Assembly: GCA_036399695.1 (NCBI GenBank)
Contig: DASWMP010000278.1
Coordinates: forward strand, 1 to 9,813
Direction of reading: 5' to 3'
Length of the DNA: 9,813 nucleotides
Origin: DASVEE01 sp036399695
Lineage (GTDB): Bacteria; Acidobacteriota; Thermoanaerobaculia; Gp7-AA8
Shown here in pieces: positions 1 through 6,262 of this stretch. The notes beneath the pieces were generated by a model, which saw only the letters and a list, made by a program, of their open reading frames with translations, was not told the origin of the DNA and made no database searches. Made by a program: the position numbers and the translations under genes. Position 1 is the first letter of the stretch, and every line of letters starts with the position of its first letter.

Positions 1-16
1 TTACACGTGTAGCAGA

Positions 17-47
17 GCGGTGGCGTGCGCCACCGCACTCCGAGATT
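17..47 (-). repeat. Palindromic intergenic element, copy 1 (GGAGTGCGG family)
   Basis: It lies immediately after the phosphofructokinase stop codon. A perfect 9-bp inverted repeat (17-25 and 28-36, GCGGTGGCG/CGCCACCGC) encloses 2 bases. Read on the minus strand, the element begins ATCTCGGAGTGCGG, which is identical over 14 bases to the start of the element at 6222, and both copies end in GCCACCGC. It would form a hairpin at the 3' end of the pfk transcript. No T-run follows, so it is not a standard intrinsic terminator, though it could protect or end the mRNA. Confidence 0.6.
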
Positions 48-48
48 C

Positions 49-1212
49 CTAGTGCAGGAACATCGGCATGCCCATGACCTGCGCGATCTGGGGGCGGTAG
101 TTCTCCGCGTCGTAGAAGCGCGCGACGTCTACGCGCTTGCGGGCGTGGCCGCTGAGGCTGAGAGGGACGGCGTTGTAGCGGCCGTCGACTACCGCCACCA
201 TGCGGCCGGTCTCGCCGCGGCGGATCAGGTCGGCGGCCATGCTGCCGAAGTTGTTCGCGACGAGCTGGTCGAGCGAGTCGGGGGTGCCGGAGCGCATCAG
301 GTAGGCGAGGCGCTGGTAGATCACTTTGTCGCGGTGGCGTTTCTCGAGGTACTCGGAGAGCACGCCGCCGATGCCGCCCAGCTTGCGGTTGCCGAAGGCG
401 TCGGCTTCGCCGGTCTCGATGGTCGTGCCGCCGACGGTCTTCGCGCCCTCTGAGATCGCCACGACGGCGTAGTTGCTCGGGTTCTCGCCGCGGTCGCGGA
501 GGAGCATCTGGTAGAGCCGCTCCGGCTCGAACGGCACCTCGGCGAGCAGCGCACGGTCGACGCCGGCGAGATAGGACGCCAGCAGGCAGGTCTCGCCCGA
601 GTAGCGGCCGAACAGCTCGACGACGAGGAAGCGCTCATGTGAACCGGCGCTGGTGCGGAGGTCGTTGATGAACGTGACGGAGCGCGTCACGGCAGTCGAG
701 AAGCCGAGGCAGTAGTCGGTGCCCCAGACGTCGTTGTCCATCGTCTTCGGGATGCCGATCACCGGCACCCCCTCGGCTTGGAGCCGGCGGGCGAAGGTCA
801 GCGTGCCGTCGCCGCCGAGGGCGATGAGAGCGTCGAGGCCGAGGTACTGGATGACGCGTAGTGTGGCTTGCGTCAGGTCGTAGCGGCCCCGCTCGTCGGG
901 CGCCCCTTTGGACGATTCGAGGTGCGCCGGGACGTGCTCCGGCCTGAGGATCGACGGGTTGATGCGCGACGTATGCAGGACGGTACCGCCGGTGCGGTCG
1001 ATCGCGCGCGTGTTTGTCCGGTTGAGGTTCGTCACCCAGGCGGAGTTGTCGGCCTCGCGCTCCGGGATGATGTTCAGCAGCGCGGCCCAGCCGCGGCGGA
1101 GGCCGAGGATCTCGTGATTCTCATCGAGCAGCCGCCAGACGAATGCCTTGATGGCTGCATTGAGTCCCGGCACGTCTCCGCCGCCGGTGAGAATCCCGAT
1201 CCTTTTCGTCAT
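49..1212 (-). CDS. pfkA: 6-phosphofructokinase (group III-like, predicted ATP-dependent)
   Basis: This enzyme phosphorylates fructose 6-phosphate to fructose 1,6-bisphosphate in the cytoplasmic glycolytic pathway. The 387-residue protein opens with the phosphate-binding segment ILTGGGDVPGLNAAI (7-21). GGDGT is at 133-137, and PKTMDND at 155-161 carries the catalytic aspartates. The sugar-phosphate segments SEGAK (254-258) and YLMRSGTPDSLDQ (304-316) follow. The cofactor-selecting positions are Gly in GGDGT (pyrophosphate enzymes have Asp) and Lys in PKTMDND (classic bacterial ATP enzymes have Gly). This Gly/Lys pair is known from ATP-using plant, trypanosome and actinobacterial-type enzymes, so ATP is the likely but unproven donor. 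The reading frame stays open to 1404. The ATG at 1212 was chosen because the conserved fold starts there and because it overlaps the upstream stop as ATGA, implying translational coupling. It is the last gene of the operon. The pfkA symbol is by function and does not imply orthology with E. coli PfkA. Confidence 0.93.
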   Translation of the reverse strand: MTKRIGILTGGGDVPGLNAAIKAFVWRLLDENHEILGLRRGWAALLNIIPEREADNSAWVTNLNRTNTRAIDRTGGTVLHTSRINPSILRPEHVPAHLESSKGAPDERGRYDLTQATLRVIQYLGLDALIALGGDGTLTFARRLQAEGVPVIGIPKTMDNDVWGTDYCLGFSTAVTRSVTFINDLRTSAGSHERFLVVELFGRYSGETCLLASYLAGVDRALLAEVPFEPERLYQMLLRDRGENPSNYAVVAISEGAKTVGGTTIETGEADAFGNRKLGGIGGVLSEYLEKRHRDKVIYQRLAYLMRSGTPDSLDQLVANNFGSMAADLIRRGETGRMVAVVDGRYNAVPLSLSGHARKRVDVARFYDAENYRPQIAQVMGMPMFLH

Positions 1213-2336
1213 CGCCGTCCAGTCGCCGCTCTGAACCGTTCGTTCGCCTTCTCCCTCCCTTCGGGGAAGAAGACGACCTTCAGCGCCTCCTGTCGATCGA
1301 ACCGCGCCATCCCGTCGTGAAAATCCTCGAGCGAGTCGTACTGCGCCTGCACGATCCAGTCGACGTCCAGCCCTGACTGCAGCAGCGCGAGCATCCGCTG
1401 CCACGTCGAGTACATGCGCCGTCCGATGATCCCCTGCAGCGTCACGCCCTTGAAGATGACGTTGCGCGTGTAGTCGTCGATCGTCACGGAGTGGCCGGCC
1501 GGCAGGCCGAGCAGCGAGAGATAGCCGCCCATGCGGACGATGTCGAGGGCGAAGTTGATCGCCGCCGACGAGCCCGACATCTCGCAGACCATGTCCACAC
1601 CGACGCCATCGGTGATCGCGTCGATCGCTTTCTTCACCTCGGCCGGCGGCGCCGTGCGCACGTTGAACGTGTGCAGGTTGGCGAACTCGCGCGAGGCGGC
1701 CCAGCGGCGTGCCGTTTCGAGCGCATGGTCGTTGATGTCCGTCACGATGACCGTCGCCGCGCCGCTGTGCTCAGCGATCGCCGCGGCCATCGCGCCGATC
1801 GGACCGAAGCCGGTGATCGCCACCGACTTGCCGGCCAGGTCCTGCACCTGAGTCGTGTGCACCGCGTTGCCGAGCGCGTCGAGGAACGCGCCGACGTGCG
1901 GCGGGACGTACGGGCCGAGCTTGATGACATTCGAGGCCGGCACCTTCACGAAGTCGGCGTAGGCGCCGTCCTCGTGCAGACCGTAGATGCGCGTCTTGAT
2001 GCAGATGTGGCCGTTCCCGCTGCGGCACTGCGGGCACTCGTTGCAGATGACGTGCATCTCCGCCGAGACGTAATCGCCGAGGCTGAGGTTCTCGCGGTGT
2101 GCGCGCTCGCCGATCGCCTCCACGAAGCCGCAGAACTCGTGACCGTAGATGCGCGGCGGCTTCACCGAGTCCTGGATCGACGGATCCCACTTGTAGATGT
2201 GCTTGTCGGTGCCGCAGATGGCGGCGGCGGCGACGCGGATGAGGATCTCGTCCGGGCCGGGAGTGGGGACGGGACAGTCGCGGACTTCGGTGCCACCGGG
2301 CCCGCCGGCCGGAGCAGTTTTGACGACGGCTTTCAT
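1209..2336 (-). CDS. tdh: Zinc-dependent L-threonine 3-dehydrogenase-like enzyme
   Basis: A 375-residue medium-chain dehydrogenase of the usual family length. Known Tdh oxidises L-threonine to 2-amino-3-oxobutyrate with NAD. The catalytic zinc ligands are Cys41 (in ICGTDKHIYKWD) and His66-Glu67 (in YGHEF). The structural zinc is bound by Cys98, Cys101, Cys104 and Cys112. The segment GNAVHT (156-161), the dinucleotide loop GFGPIG (176-181) and Asp200 (typical of NAD use) follow. The downstream stretch IIGRRMYSTWQRMLALLQSGLD-like (given here only in part) matches the Tdh pattern closely. The usual partner gene for 2-amino-3-ketobutyrate CoA ligase (kbl) is not present, so a related polyol substrate cannot be excluded. 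ATG 2336 aligns with the MKA start of Tdh. A GTG at 2357 overlaps the hydrolase stop as GTGA and would add seven residues. Neither start has a good Shine-Dalgarno site, which suggests coupling to upstream translation. Confidence 0.88.
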   Translation of the reverse strand: MKAVVKTAPAGGPGGTEVRDCPVPTPGPDEILIRVAAAAICGTDKHIYKWDPSIQDSVKPPRIYGHEFCGFVEAIGERAHRENLSLGDYVSAEMHVICNECPQCRSGNGHICIKTRIYGLHEDGAYADFVKVPASNVIKLGPYVPPHVGAFLDALGNAVHTTQVQDLAGKSVAITGFGPIGAMAAAIAEHSGAATVIVTDINDHALETARRWAASREFANLHTFNVRTAPPAEVKKAIDAITDGVGVDMVCEMSGSSAAINFALDIVRMGGYLSLLGLPAGHSVTIDDYTRNVIFKGVTLQGIIGRRMYSTWQRMLALLQSGLDVDWIVQAQYDSLEDFHDGMARFDRQEALKVVFFPEGREKANERFRAATGRR

Positions 2337-2353
2337 AGCGGCGCGAGAGCCTA

Positions 2354-3274
2354 TCACGCGTGTTGCGTGCGGTGCGTATTGCGCCGTTTGAAGTAGCGGC
2401 GCATCGATTGAAACGCCGACGGCGCTTTGTCTACGGCCAGGGCGCGGTGCGTTTGCGGCACCTCCGCCAGGAACTGGGAGATGGCCCAGACGAGCGAATC
2501 GGCGTCGCGGATGTAGAGGTCCTTGTGCAGCCCTCCGGGAATCGTGTGAATCCGCTTCGGCGTCGGACAGGCCTCGTGAAGCGCGTGCGCCATCCAGCAG
2601 GGGGCGACTTCGTCTTCGGTGCCGTGCATGAGCAGCAGCGGCACCTGCAGACGGCGGACGACGTTGAGCGTATCGAACAGCTTTCCGGCGAGCAGATGCA
2701 GCGGCAGGCGAGGGTGCAGCGTGCGGGTGATCTGGGCGATGCTGGTGAAAGTCGACTGCAGGATCAGCGCGTCGAACGGATGGCGTTCGATCACCTGCGC
2801 CGCGACCGCGCCTCCGAGGGAGAAGCCGTAGAGGATCGAGGGTAGTTGCTTCGGACGGATACGGTCGTGGAAGCGGGCGGCCGTCACGGCGTCGCTGATG
2901 ACTCCGCGCACGGTGGGGAAGCCGCTGCTCCGGCCGTAGCCGCGGTAATCGAAGAAGAGGACGCTCAGCCGCGCCGCGAGCAGATGAGGAATGATGTCGG
3001 CGCTGATCGTGAGGTTGCCGGTGTTCCCGTGGCAGAAAAGCGCCGAGGCGACGGCGTTCTCTGCGCGGCAGTACCAGCCATGCAGCCGTTCACCATCCGG
3101 CGTGTCGATCCAGACCTCTTCGACCGCGCCGGCAGGGATGCCGTAAGCAGCCGGATCCCACGATTTGACGGGATCGGGCGAGGGGAGGAAGAGCTGCCGA
3201 TGCGTGTACACGCGCCGTCCGATATCGGCCGCCGCGACGGCGAGCGCGGCAAACAGCCATGATTTGCGTCGCAT
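2354..3274 (-). CDS. Membrane-anchored alpha/beta hydrolase (BEM46/ABHD13-like)
   Basis: A 306-residue serine hydrolase. An N-terminal hydrophobic stretch (about 5-18, after MRRK) could act as a signal anchor placing the domain outside the cytoplasm. The oxyanion-hole motif FCHGNTGN (80-87) and the family signature DYRGYGRSSG (109-118) are followed by the nucleophile elbow GFSLGG with Ser152. The acid is Asp221 in HGTEDEV and the base His250 in GGLHK. This order is typical of BEM46/YfhR-type hydrolases, whose natural substrates are mostly unknown. The tail is basic (RRYFKRRNTHR). The start at ATG 3274 was chosen because the frame upstream (to 3442) runs through repeat DNA and encodes unconserved residues. 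It is the first gene of the operon with tdh and pfk. It may be an esterase, thioesterase or lipase, and the substrate is not predictable. Confidence 0.86.
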   Translation of the reverse strand: MRRKSWLFAALAVAAADIGRRVYTHRQLFLPSPDPVKSWDPAAYGIPAGAVEEVWIDTPDGERLHGWYCRAENAVASALFCHGNTGNLTISADIIPHLLAARLSVLFFDYRGYGRSSGFPTVRGVISDAVTAARFHDRIRPKQLPSILYGFSLGGAVAAQVIERHPFDALILQSTFTSIAQITRTLHPRLPLHLLAGKLFDTLNVVRRLQVPLLLMHGTEDEVAPCWMAHALHEACPTPKRIHTIPGGLHKDLYIRDADSLVWAISQFLAEVPQTHRALAVDKAPSAFQSMRRYFKRRNTHRTQHA

Positions 3275-3313
3275 CGCAGTTCCAACTGAGCAAGAGTAGG
3301 GCCTGACGGGCGT

Positions 3314-3461
3314 GGTCCGTGCCTCGTTGTCCGTTGTCCGTGCTCCGCTCGGTCGGAGTTTCGGCGTTGAGCGACGAATGGGACCAATAGGACCGAAGGG
3401 ACCTATGGAACTCTCCACCGACGCGCAGCGGAGCACGGACAACCGGCAACCGGCAACGTCT
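3314..3461. repeat. Inverted arrays of 7-base tandem repeats with a 9-base repeat core (element A)
   Basis: It fills most of the divergent spacer between the hydrolase and thioesterase genes. The left array (3314-3355) contains heptads such as TGTCCGT twice in tandem (3328-3341). The right array (3427-3461) contains AACCGGC twice in tandem (3441-3454). The two arms share a perfect 17-bp inverted repeat, 3333-3349 against 3427-3443. Between them lie three 9-base units of the form GGGACCNAT-like (3380-3388, 3389-3397, 3398-3406). The arrangement resembles short tandemly repeated heptanucleotide sequences known from some bacterial genomes. The function is unknown. Confidence 0.75.
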
Positions 3462-3473
3462 CCCCGTTTCGGC

Positions 3474-3479
3474 TACAGT
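3474..3479 (+). promoter_or_regulatory. Putative -10 element (TACAGT) of the thioesterase gene, leaderless spacing
   Basis: TACAGT fits TANNNT and ends 7 bases before the ATG at 3487. No Shine-Dalgarno site precedes that ATG. I see no convincing -35 hexamer 16-18 bases upstream. If functional, transcription would start at or near the initiation codon. This is an inference from spacing only. Confidence 0.4.
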
Positions 3480-3486
3480 CCCGCGC

Positions 3487-3903
3487 ATGAAAACGGTGGA
3501 GTCGCGTCTGCGCGTGCGATACAAGGAGACGGACCAGATGGCGATCGCCCATCACTCGAACCACATCGTCTGGTTCGAGATCGGGCGGACGGATCTCTGC
3601 CGGCAGACGGGCTTCCCTTACTCCGACCTCGAAGCGCGCGGATACCTGCTGGTGGTCGTCGAGGTGCACTGCCGCTACCGGGAGGCGTTCCGCTATGACG
3701 ACGAGGTGGTGATCCGGACGCACGTCTCGGAGGCGGGAAGCCGCTCCATCACCTTCGCCTACGAGTTGTACGACGCCACCGGCACGACGCTGCGCGCGGA
3801 TGGCTACACGAAACATTTCTGGCTGGATCGAGAGAGCCGGAAGCCGGTGCGCGTCGATGAAGAGGTGATGCGTGCGTTCGACAACCTCGGAGTGGGGCGA
3901 TAG
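3487..3903 (+). CDS. Acyl-CoA thioesterase, YbgC/FadM-type hotdog fold
   Basis: A 138-residue single-domain protein of the size expected for 4-hydroxybenzoyl-CoA thioesterase-like enzymes, which hydrolyse acyl-CoA or acyl-ACP thioesters in the cytoplasm. The family signature is clear: RVRYKETDQM (9-18) with the probable catalytic Asp16, then HHSNHIVWFEIGRTDL (22-37), the segment that caps the long hotdog helix. A beta-rich second half (53-115) ends in GYTKHFWLD. In E. coli the YbgC homologue sits beside tol-pal. No tol-pal gene is seen here, so that link cannot be used. The gene is alone on its strand and convergent with the YHS lipoprotein gene, with only 23 bases between stop codons and no visible terminator. 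Chain-length preference cannot be predicted. Confidence 0.9.
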   Translation: MKTVESRLRVRYKETDQMAIAHHSNHIVWFEIGRTDLCRQTGFPYSDLEARGYLLVVVEVHCRYREAFRYDDEVVIRTHVSEAGSRSITFAYELYDATGTTLRADGYTKHFWLDRESRKPVRVDEEVMRAFDNLGVGR

Positions 3904-3926
3904 CCACCGCCGCAGGGATCACATCG

Positions 3927-4361
3927 CTACAGCTTCGTGAAGGTGTTCCCCGACTTGATTGCCGCTTCGGGGTTGGCGGTGAAGACCCGCTTGTTCTCCT
4001 CCGAGGAGAAGTAATAGATCTTCCCCTTGTAGTCGAACGTCGGGGTGGCGGCGCGGATCGAGATCTTGCTGCCGTCGAGCGGGTCCATGGCGATGGCCGG
4101 CGTGAAAGGGAGTGACGAGCGCACCTTGTCGTCCTCGGCGGTGAAGACGATCGGCGTTGCGGTCTGCCAGGGCATCACCTTCGGTTTCGGAGGGGGCATC
4201 TCGTCGACGAGCATCGGCGGCGGGTCGAGGGGGACCGGCTGCTGCGATACGGATTCAATCGTACGGAGCTCCGCGGCCGCCGGGGCGGCGTTCTGTGACG
4301 CAGGAGCCTGATGACAGGCGACGAGCGAGCTGACGAGGATCAGAAGAGCCAAACGCTGCAT
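3927..4361 (-). CDS. Lipoprotein with a Cys-less YHS-like domain
   Basis: A 144-residue protein. Residues 1-15 form a lipoprotein signal ending in the lipobox LVAC, with Cys16 as the predicted lipidated residue, so it should be exported and membrane-anchored. A Pro/Ala-rich linker (about 17-65) follows. The C-terminal part (about 90-136) has the YHS pattern: MDPLDGSKI, then FDYKGKIYYFSS, then NKRVF and NPEAAI. In canonical YHS domains, cysteines follow the first Pro and the YYF motif and are linked to metal (for example copper) binding. Here these positions lack Cys, so a structural or different role is more likely. The gene starts 44 bases downstream of the tRNA-Leu 3' end on the same strand, with no Shine-Dalgarno site. 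It may be transcribed from the tRNA promoter. The specific function is unknown. Confidence 0.82.
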   Translation of the reverse strand: MQRLALLILVSSLVACHQAPASQNAAPAAAELRTIESVSQQPVPLDPPPMLVDEMPPPKPKVMPWQTATPIVFTAEDDKVRSSLPFTPAIAMDPLDGSKISIRAATPTFDYKGKIYYFSSEENKRVFTANPEAAIKSGNTFTKL

Positions 4362-4405
4362 TACTGATGATTGTCTGCGAATCGCAGGCCAGGGGAGAGA
4401 AATGT

Positions 4406-4492
<87 letters not shown>

Positions 4493-4520
4493 AATGGTCA
4501 GGATCGCTTCAGGGAGGGCG

Positions 4521-4548
4521 ATTTTAGTTGCTGCGAAAGGAATGTCAA
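4521..4548 (-). promoter_or_regulatory. Sigma70-type promoter of tRNA-Leu
   Basis: On the minus strand a perfect -35 TTGACA (4548-4543) and a -10 TAAAAT (4526-4521, five of six matches) are 16 bases apart. The predicted start near 4514 leaves about 22 bases of 5' leader before the mature tRNA at 4492. This is the best-matching promoter in the window and fits a strongly expressed stable RNA gene. Confidence 0.8.
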
Positions 4549-4624
4549 TTGCCTGAGTGATATTCCTGACATGCTTCCCTCCTCCGACCGAAACGGCTAT
4601 CCTGAGAAAGACCGAGATTCACGA

Positions 4625-5260
4625 ATGTCTACCCCCCGTCCGGGCGCGTCCGATGTTCTCCTGGAGCGGCCCAAATCCGAAAAAGAGAACGTAACGAAAG
4701 AGATCTGGAACGTCCCGAACTCTCTGACTCTCTTTCGCATCTTCCTCGTCCCGTTCCTCGTGGTCGTGCTGCTGACGAAGTTCAACGGCCGTGAGTTCGT
4801 CGGCCTGACGATCTTCCTCGTCGCCGCCGTGACCGATTTCTTCGACGGCTGGTTCGCCCGCCGCTTCAACAAGACGACGCGCATGGGAGCGCTCCTCGAT
4901 CCCATCGCCGACAAGCTGCTGATGTCGGCCGCGTTCATCTCCCTGGTGGAGATGGACCCCAAGCACGTCCCCGCCTGGATGGTCGTCATCGTGATCGGCC
5001 GCGAGTTCGCCGTCTCCGGCCTCCGCTCGATCGCCGCCCAGCAGGGCGTCACGATCGCCGCCTCCCCCCTCGGCAAAGGCAAGATGATCTCCCAGGTCGT
5101 CGCCATCTCCCTGCTGATCCTCGGCTACGAGCTCGGCGAGCTCCGCCGCACCGGCACCATCGCCCTCTGGGCCGTCATGCTCTTCGCCCTCGCCTCAGGA
5201 GTCGACTACTTCATCAAGTTCACCCGGGCGATTCTGATGGAGCCGGAGACGAGGGAGTAG
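4625..5260 (+). CDS. pgsA: CDP-diacylglycerol--glycerol-3-phosphate 3-phosphatidyltransferase
   Basis: PgsA transfers a phosphatidyl group from CDP-diacylglycerol to glycerol 3-phosphate, the committed step to phosphatidylglycerol and cardiolipin in the inner membrane. The complete CDP-alcohol phosphotransferase motif DGxxARx8Gx3Dx3D is present (FDGWFARRFNKTTRMGALLD, then PIAD), giving the metal-binding aspartates. Several hydrophobic segments surround it, beginning with LFRIFLVPFLVVVLL and ending near ALWAVMLFALASGVDYF. The conserved core starts at WNVPNSLTLFRI, about 27 residues after this ATG. The frame also has an ATG at 4571, giving 229 residues. I prefer 4625 because the 4571-4624 codons lack the GC-rich third positions of the gene and a TATCCT -10-like box lies at 4598-4603. 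The choice is uncertain. The gene is divergent from tRNA-Leu. Confidence 0.92.
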   Translation: MSTPRPGASDVLLERPKSEKENVTKEIWNVPNSLTLFRIFLVPFLVVVLLTKFNGREFVGLTIFLVAAVTDFFDGWFARRFNKTTRMGALLDPIADKLLMSAAFISLVEMDPKHVPAWMVVIVIGREFAVSGLRSIAAQQGVTIAASPLGKGKMISQVVAISLLILGYELGELRRTGTIALWAVMLFALASGVDYFIKFTRAILMEPETRE

Positions 5261-5261
5261 T

Positions 5262-5366
5262 AGAAGCGTTTTTGGTTGCCGGTTGTTGGTTTTTGGTGCT
5301 GCGCTGTGCTCGTGGCATCGCGCCGCATCGAAAACCAACAACCAAAAACCAACTCAAAACGCTTCT
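5262..5366. repeat. Long imperfect hairpin of heptad repeats between convergent genes (element B)
   Basis: It lies between the pgsA stop (5260) and the rsmI stop (5374). The outer arms 5262-5272 and 5356-5366 pair perfectly over 11 bp. TGGTT (5273-5277) pairs with AACCA (5347-5351). The inner arms 5281-5293 and 5331-5343 pair perfectly over 13 bp. About 29 bp can therefore form around a 37-base loop. The arms are degenerate 7-base tandem units (TTGGTTG, CCGGTTG, TTGGTTT and the complement AACCAAC, AACCAAA). The position suggests a bidirectional transcript-ending or mRNA-protecting structure, but no T-run follows either arm. Confidence 0.75.
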
Positions 5367-5373
5367 CCTGCCT

Positions 5374-6195
5374 CTACTCGATCAGCAACTTATACACATC
5401 ATTCTTCCGCATCCCGAAGCTCTCGGCGACCGCTTTCACGGCGTCGTTGCGGCGCATGCCGGTTTCGCGGAGGCGGTTGAATTCTTCGCGGACCTGATCG
5501 GGGGAGATGGTGTCGGTGACTTTGACCGGGGCGGCGAAGACGAGGGTGATCTCGCCGTGGACGCGAGGGCGGTCCCGCAACTCGAGCATGACTTCCTCGA
5601 CGGAGCCATGCAGCAGTTCCTCGTGCATCTTCGTCAGTTCGCGGGCCATCGTGACCTCGGTGTTGCCGAGGACCGTCAGTGCGTCCTCCAGTGAGGCGAC
5701 GACGCGCTCCGGTGATTCATAGACGATCGCCGTGTGTCCGAGCGTGGCCAGGTGGCGGTAGAAGTCGAGCCGCTCGCCCTGGCGGTGCGGCGTGAAGCCG
5801 GCGAAGGTGAACGGCATCGGGGCGATACCGGAGGCGGCGAGGGCCACGACGCCGGCAAACGGTCCGGGCACCGGCTCGACGGTCACGCCGCGCTCACGGG
5901 CCAGCCGGACGATGCGGTAGCCCGGGTCGGAGACGACGGGCATGCCCGCATCGCTCACCAGCGCCAGCGTCTCGCCTTGCTCCACGCGGCCGATCAGCGC
6001 AGCGGCTTTGGCGTCCTCGTTGTGCTCGTGATAGCTGTCGGTGGGGCGGTCGATGCCAAAGTGCGTGAGCAGCTTCCGCGTGTGACGCGTGTCTTCGCAG
6101 AGAATCAGATCGGCCGATTTCAGCGCCTCCACCGCCCGCGGCGGAAAGTCACCAAGGTTGCCGATCGGAGTGCCGACGATCAGGAGCTTGCCCAT
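5374..6195 (-). CDS. rsmI: 16S rRNA (cytidine(1402)-2'-O)-methyltransferase RsmI
   Basis: RsmI adds the 2'-O-methyl group to C1402 in the decoding centre of 16S rRNA, using S-adenosylmethionine. The 273-residue protein has the usual family length. The N-terminal signature LLIVGTPIGNLGD (4-16) is followed by EDTRHTRKLLTHFGI (34-48) and SDAGMPVVSDPG (81-92), all hallmark motifs of this tetrapyrrole-methylase-fold family. The middle contains PGPFAGVVALAASG (110-123) and YESPERV (159-165). A C-terminal helical segment (about 231-273, REEFNRLRETGMRRNDAVKA region) matches the small helix-turn-helix tail of RsmI. The frame is open to 6249, but MGKLLIVGTP marks the conserved start. No Shine-Dalgarno site is seen. 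The gene follows another RNA methyltransferase by 66 bases on the same strand. Confidence 0.96.
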   Translation of the reverse strand: MGKLLIVGTPIGNLGDFPPRAVEALKSADLILCEDTRHTRKLLTHFGIDRPTDSYHEHNEDAKAAALIGRVEQGETLALVSDAGMPVVSDPGYRIVRLARERGVTVEPVPGPFAGVVALAASGIAPMPFTFAGFTPHRQGERLDFYRHLATLGHTAIVYESPERVVASLEDALTVLGNTEVTMARELTKMHEELLHGSVEEVMLELRDRPRVHGEITLVFAAPVKVTDTISPDQVREEFNRLRETGMRRNDAVKAVAESFGMRKNDVYKLLIE

Positions 6196-6203
6196 AGGGC
6201 GGG

Positions 6204-6209
6204 AGGGTA
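6204..6209 (-). promoter_or_regulatory. Putative -10 element (TACCCT) of rsmI, leaderless spacing
   Basis: On the minus strand TACCCT (6209-6204) ends 8 bases before the rsmI ATG at 6195, and there is no Shine-Dalgarno site. The same hexamer at the same distance precedes the small gene at 9685. No clear -35 hexamer is visible. The call is based on spacing and recurrence only. Confidence 0.4.
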
Positions 6210-6221
6210 ACGCGATTTTGT

Positions 6222-6262
6222 ATCTCGGAGTGCGGCCGCGAACAGCCACCGCGCTGTGAGAT
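6222..6262 (+). repeat. Palindromic intergenic element, copy 2 (GGAGTGCGG family)
   Basis: It lies between the SpoU-family methyltransferase and rsmI. Its first 14 bases, ATCTCGGAGTGCGG, match the copy at 47-34 (minus strand) exactly, and GCCACCGC recurs at 6245-6252. The ends ATCTC (6222-6226) and GAGAT (6258-6262) are inverted repeats, and the arms pair at 11 of 14 positions. The last base overlaps the stop codon of the methyltransferase gene, so the element may shape the 3' end of that mRNA or the intercistronic region. Confidence 0.6.

Noticed and set aside
1491..2396. Open frame of 301 codons on the plus strand opposite tdh
   Set aside because: It is antisense to a strongly conserved dehydrogenase and is Arg/Asp/His/Val-rich, the usual product of the opposite strand of GC-rich codons. 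It has no ribosome binding site or recognisable motif.
3314..3461. CRISPR array or attachment site
   Set aside because: Repeat units are 7 or 9 bases with no spacers of regular length. No cas, integrase or tRNA-end duplication is present.
4375..4387. 13-base palindrome between tRNA-Leu and the lipoprotein gene as a terminator
   Set aside because: The stem is only 5 bp with a 3-base loop, and no T-run follows on the transcribed strand.
4571..4624. Upstream ATG extending pgsA by 18 residues
   Set aside because: The codons lack the GC-rich third positions of the gene, there is no nearby Shine-Dalgarno site, and a -10-like box lies within the extension. It is not excluded, only less likely.
5272..5694. 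Peptides from the heptad islands, such as the Cys-Trp-Phe-Leu-Val patterns, as part of proteins
   Set aside because: They come from translating repeat DNA. The frames then continue antisense to rsmI and have no start signal.
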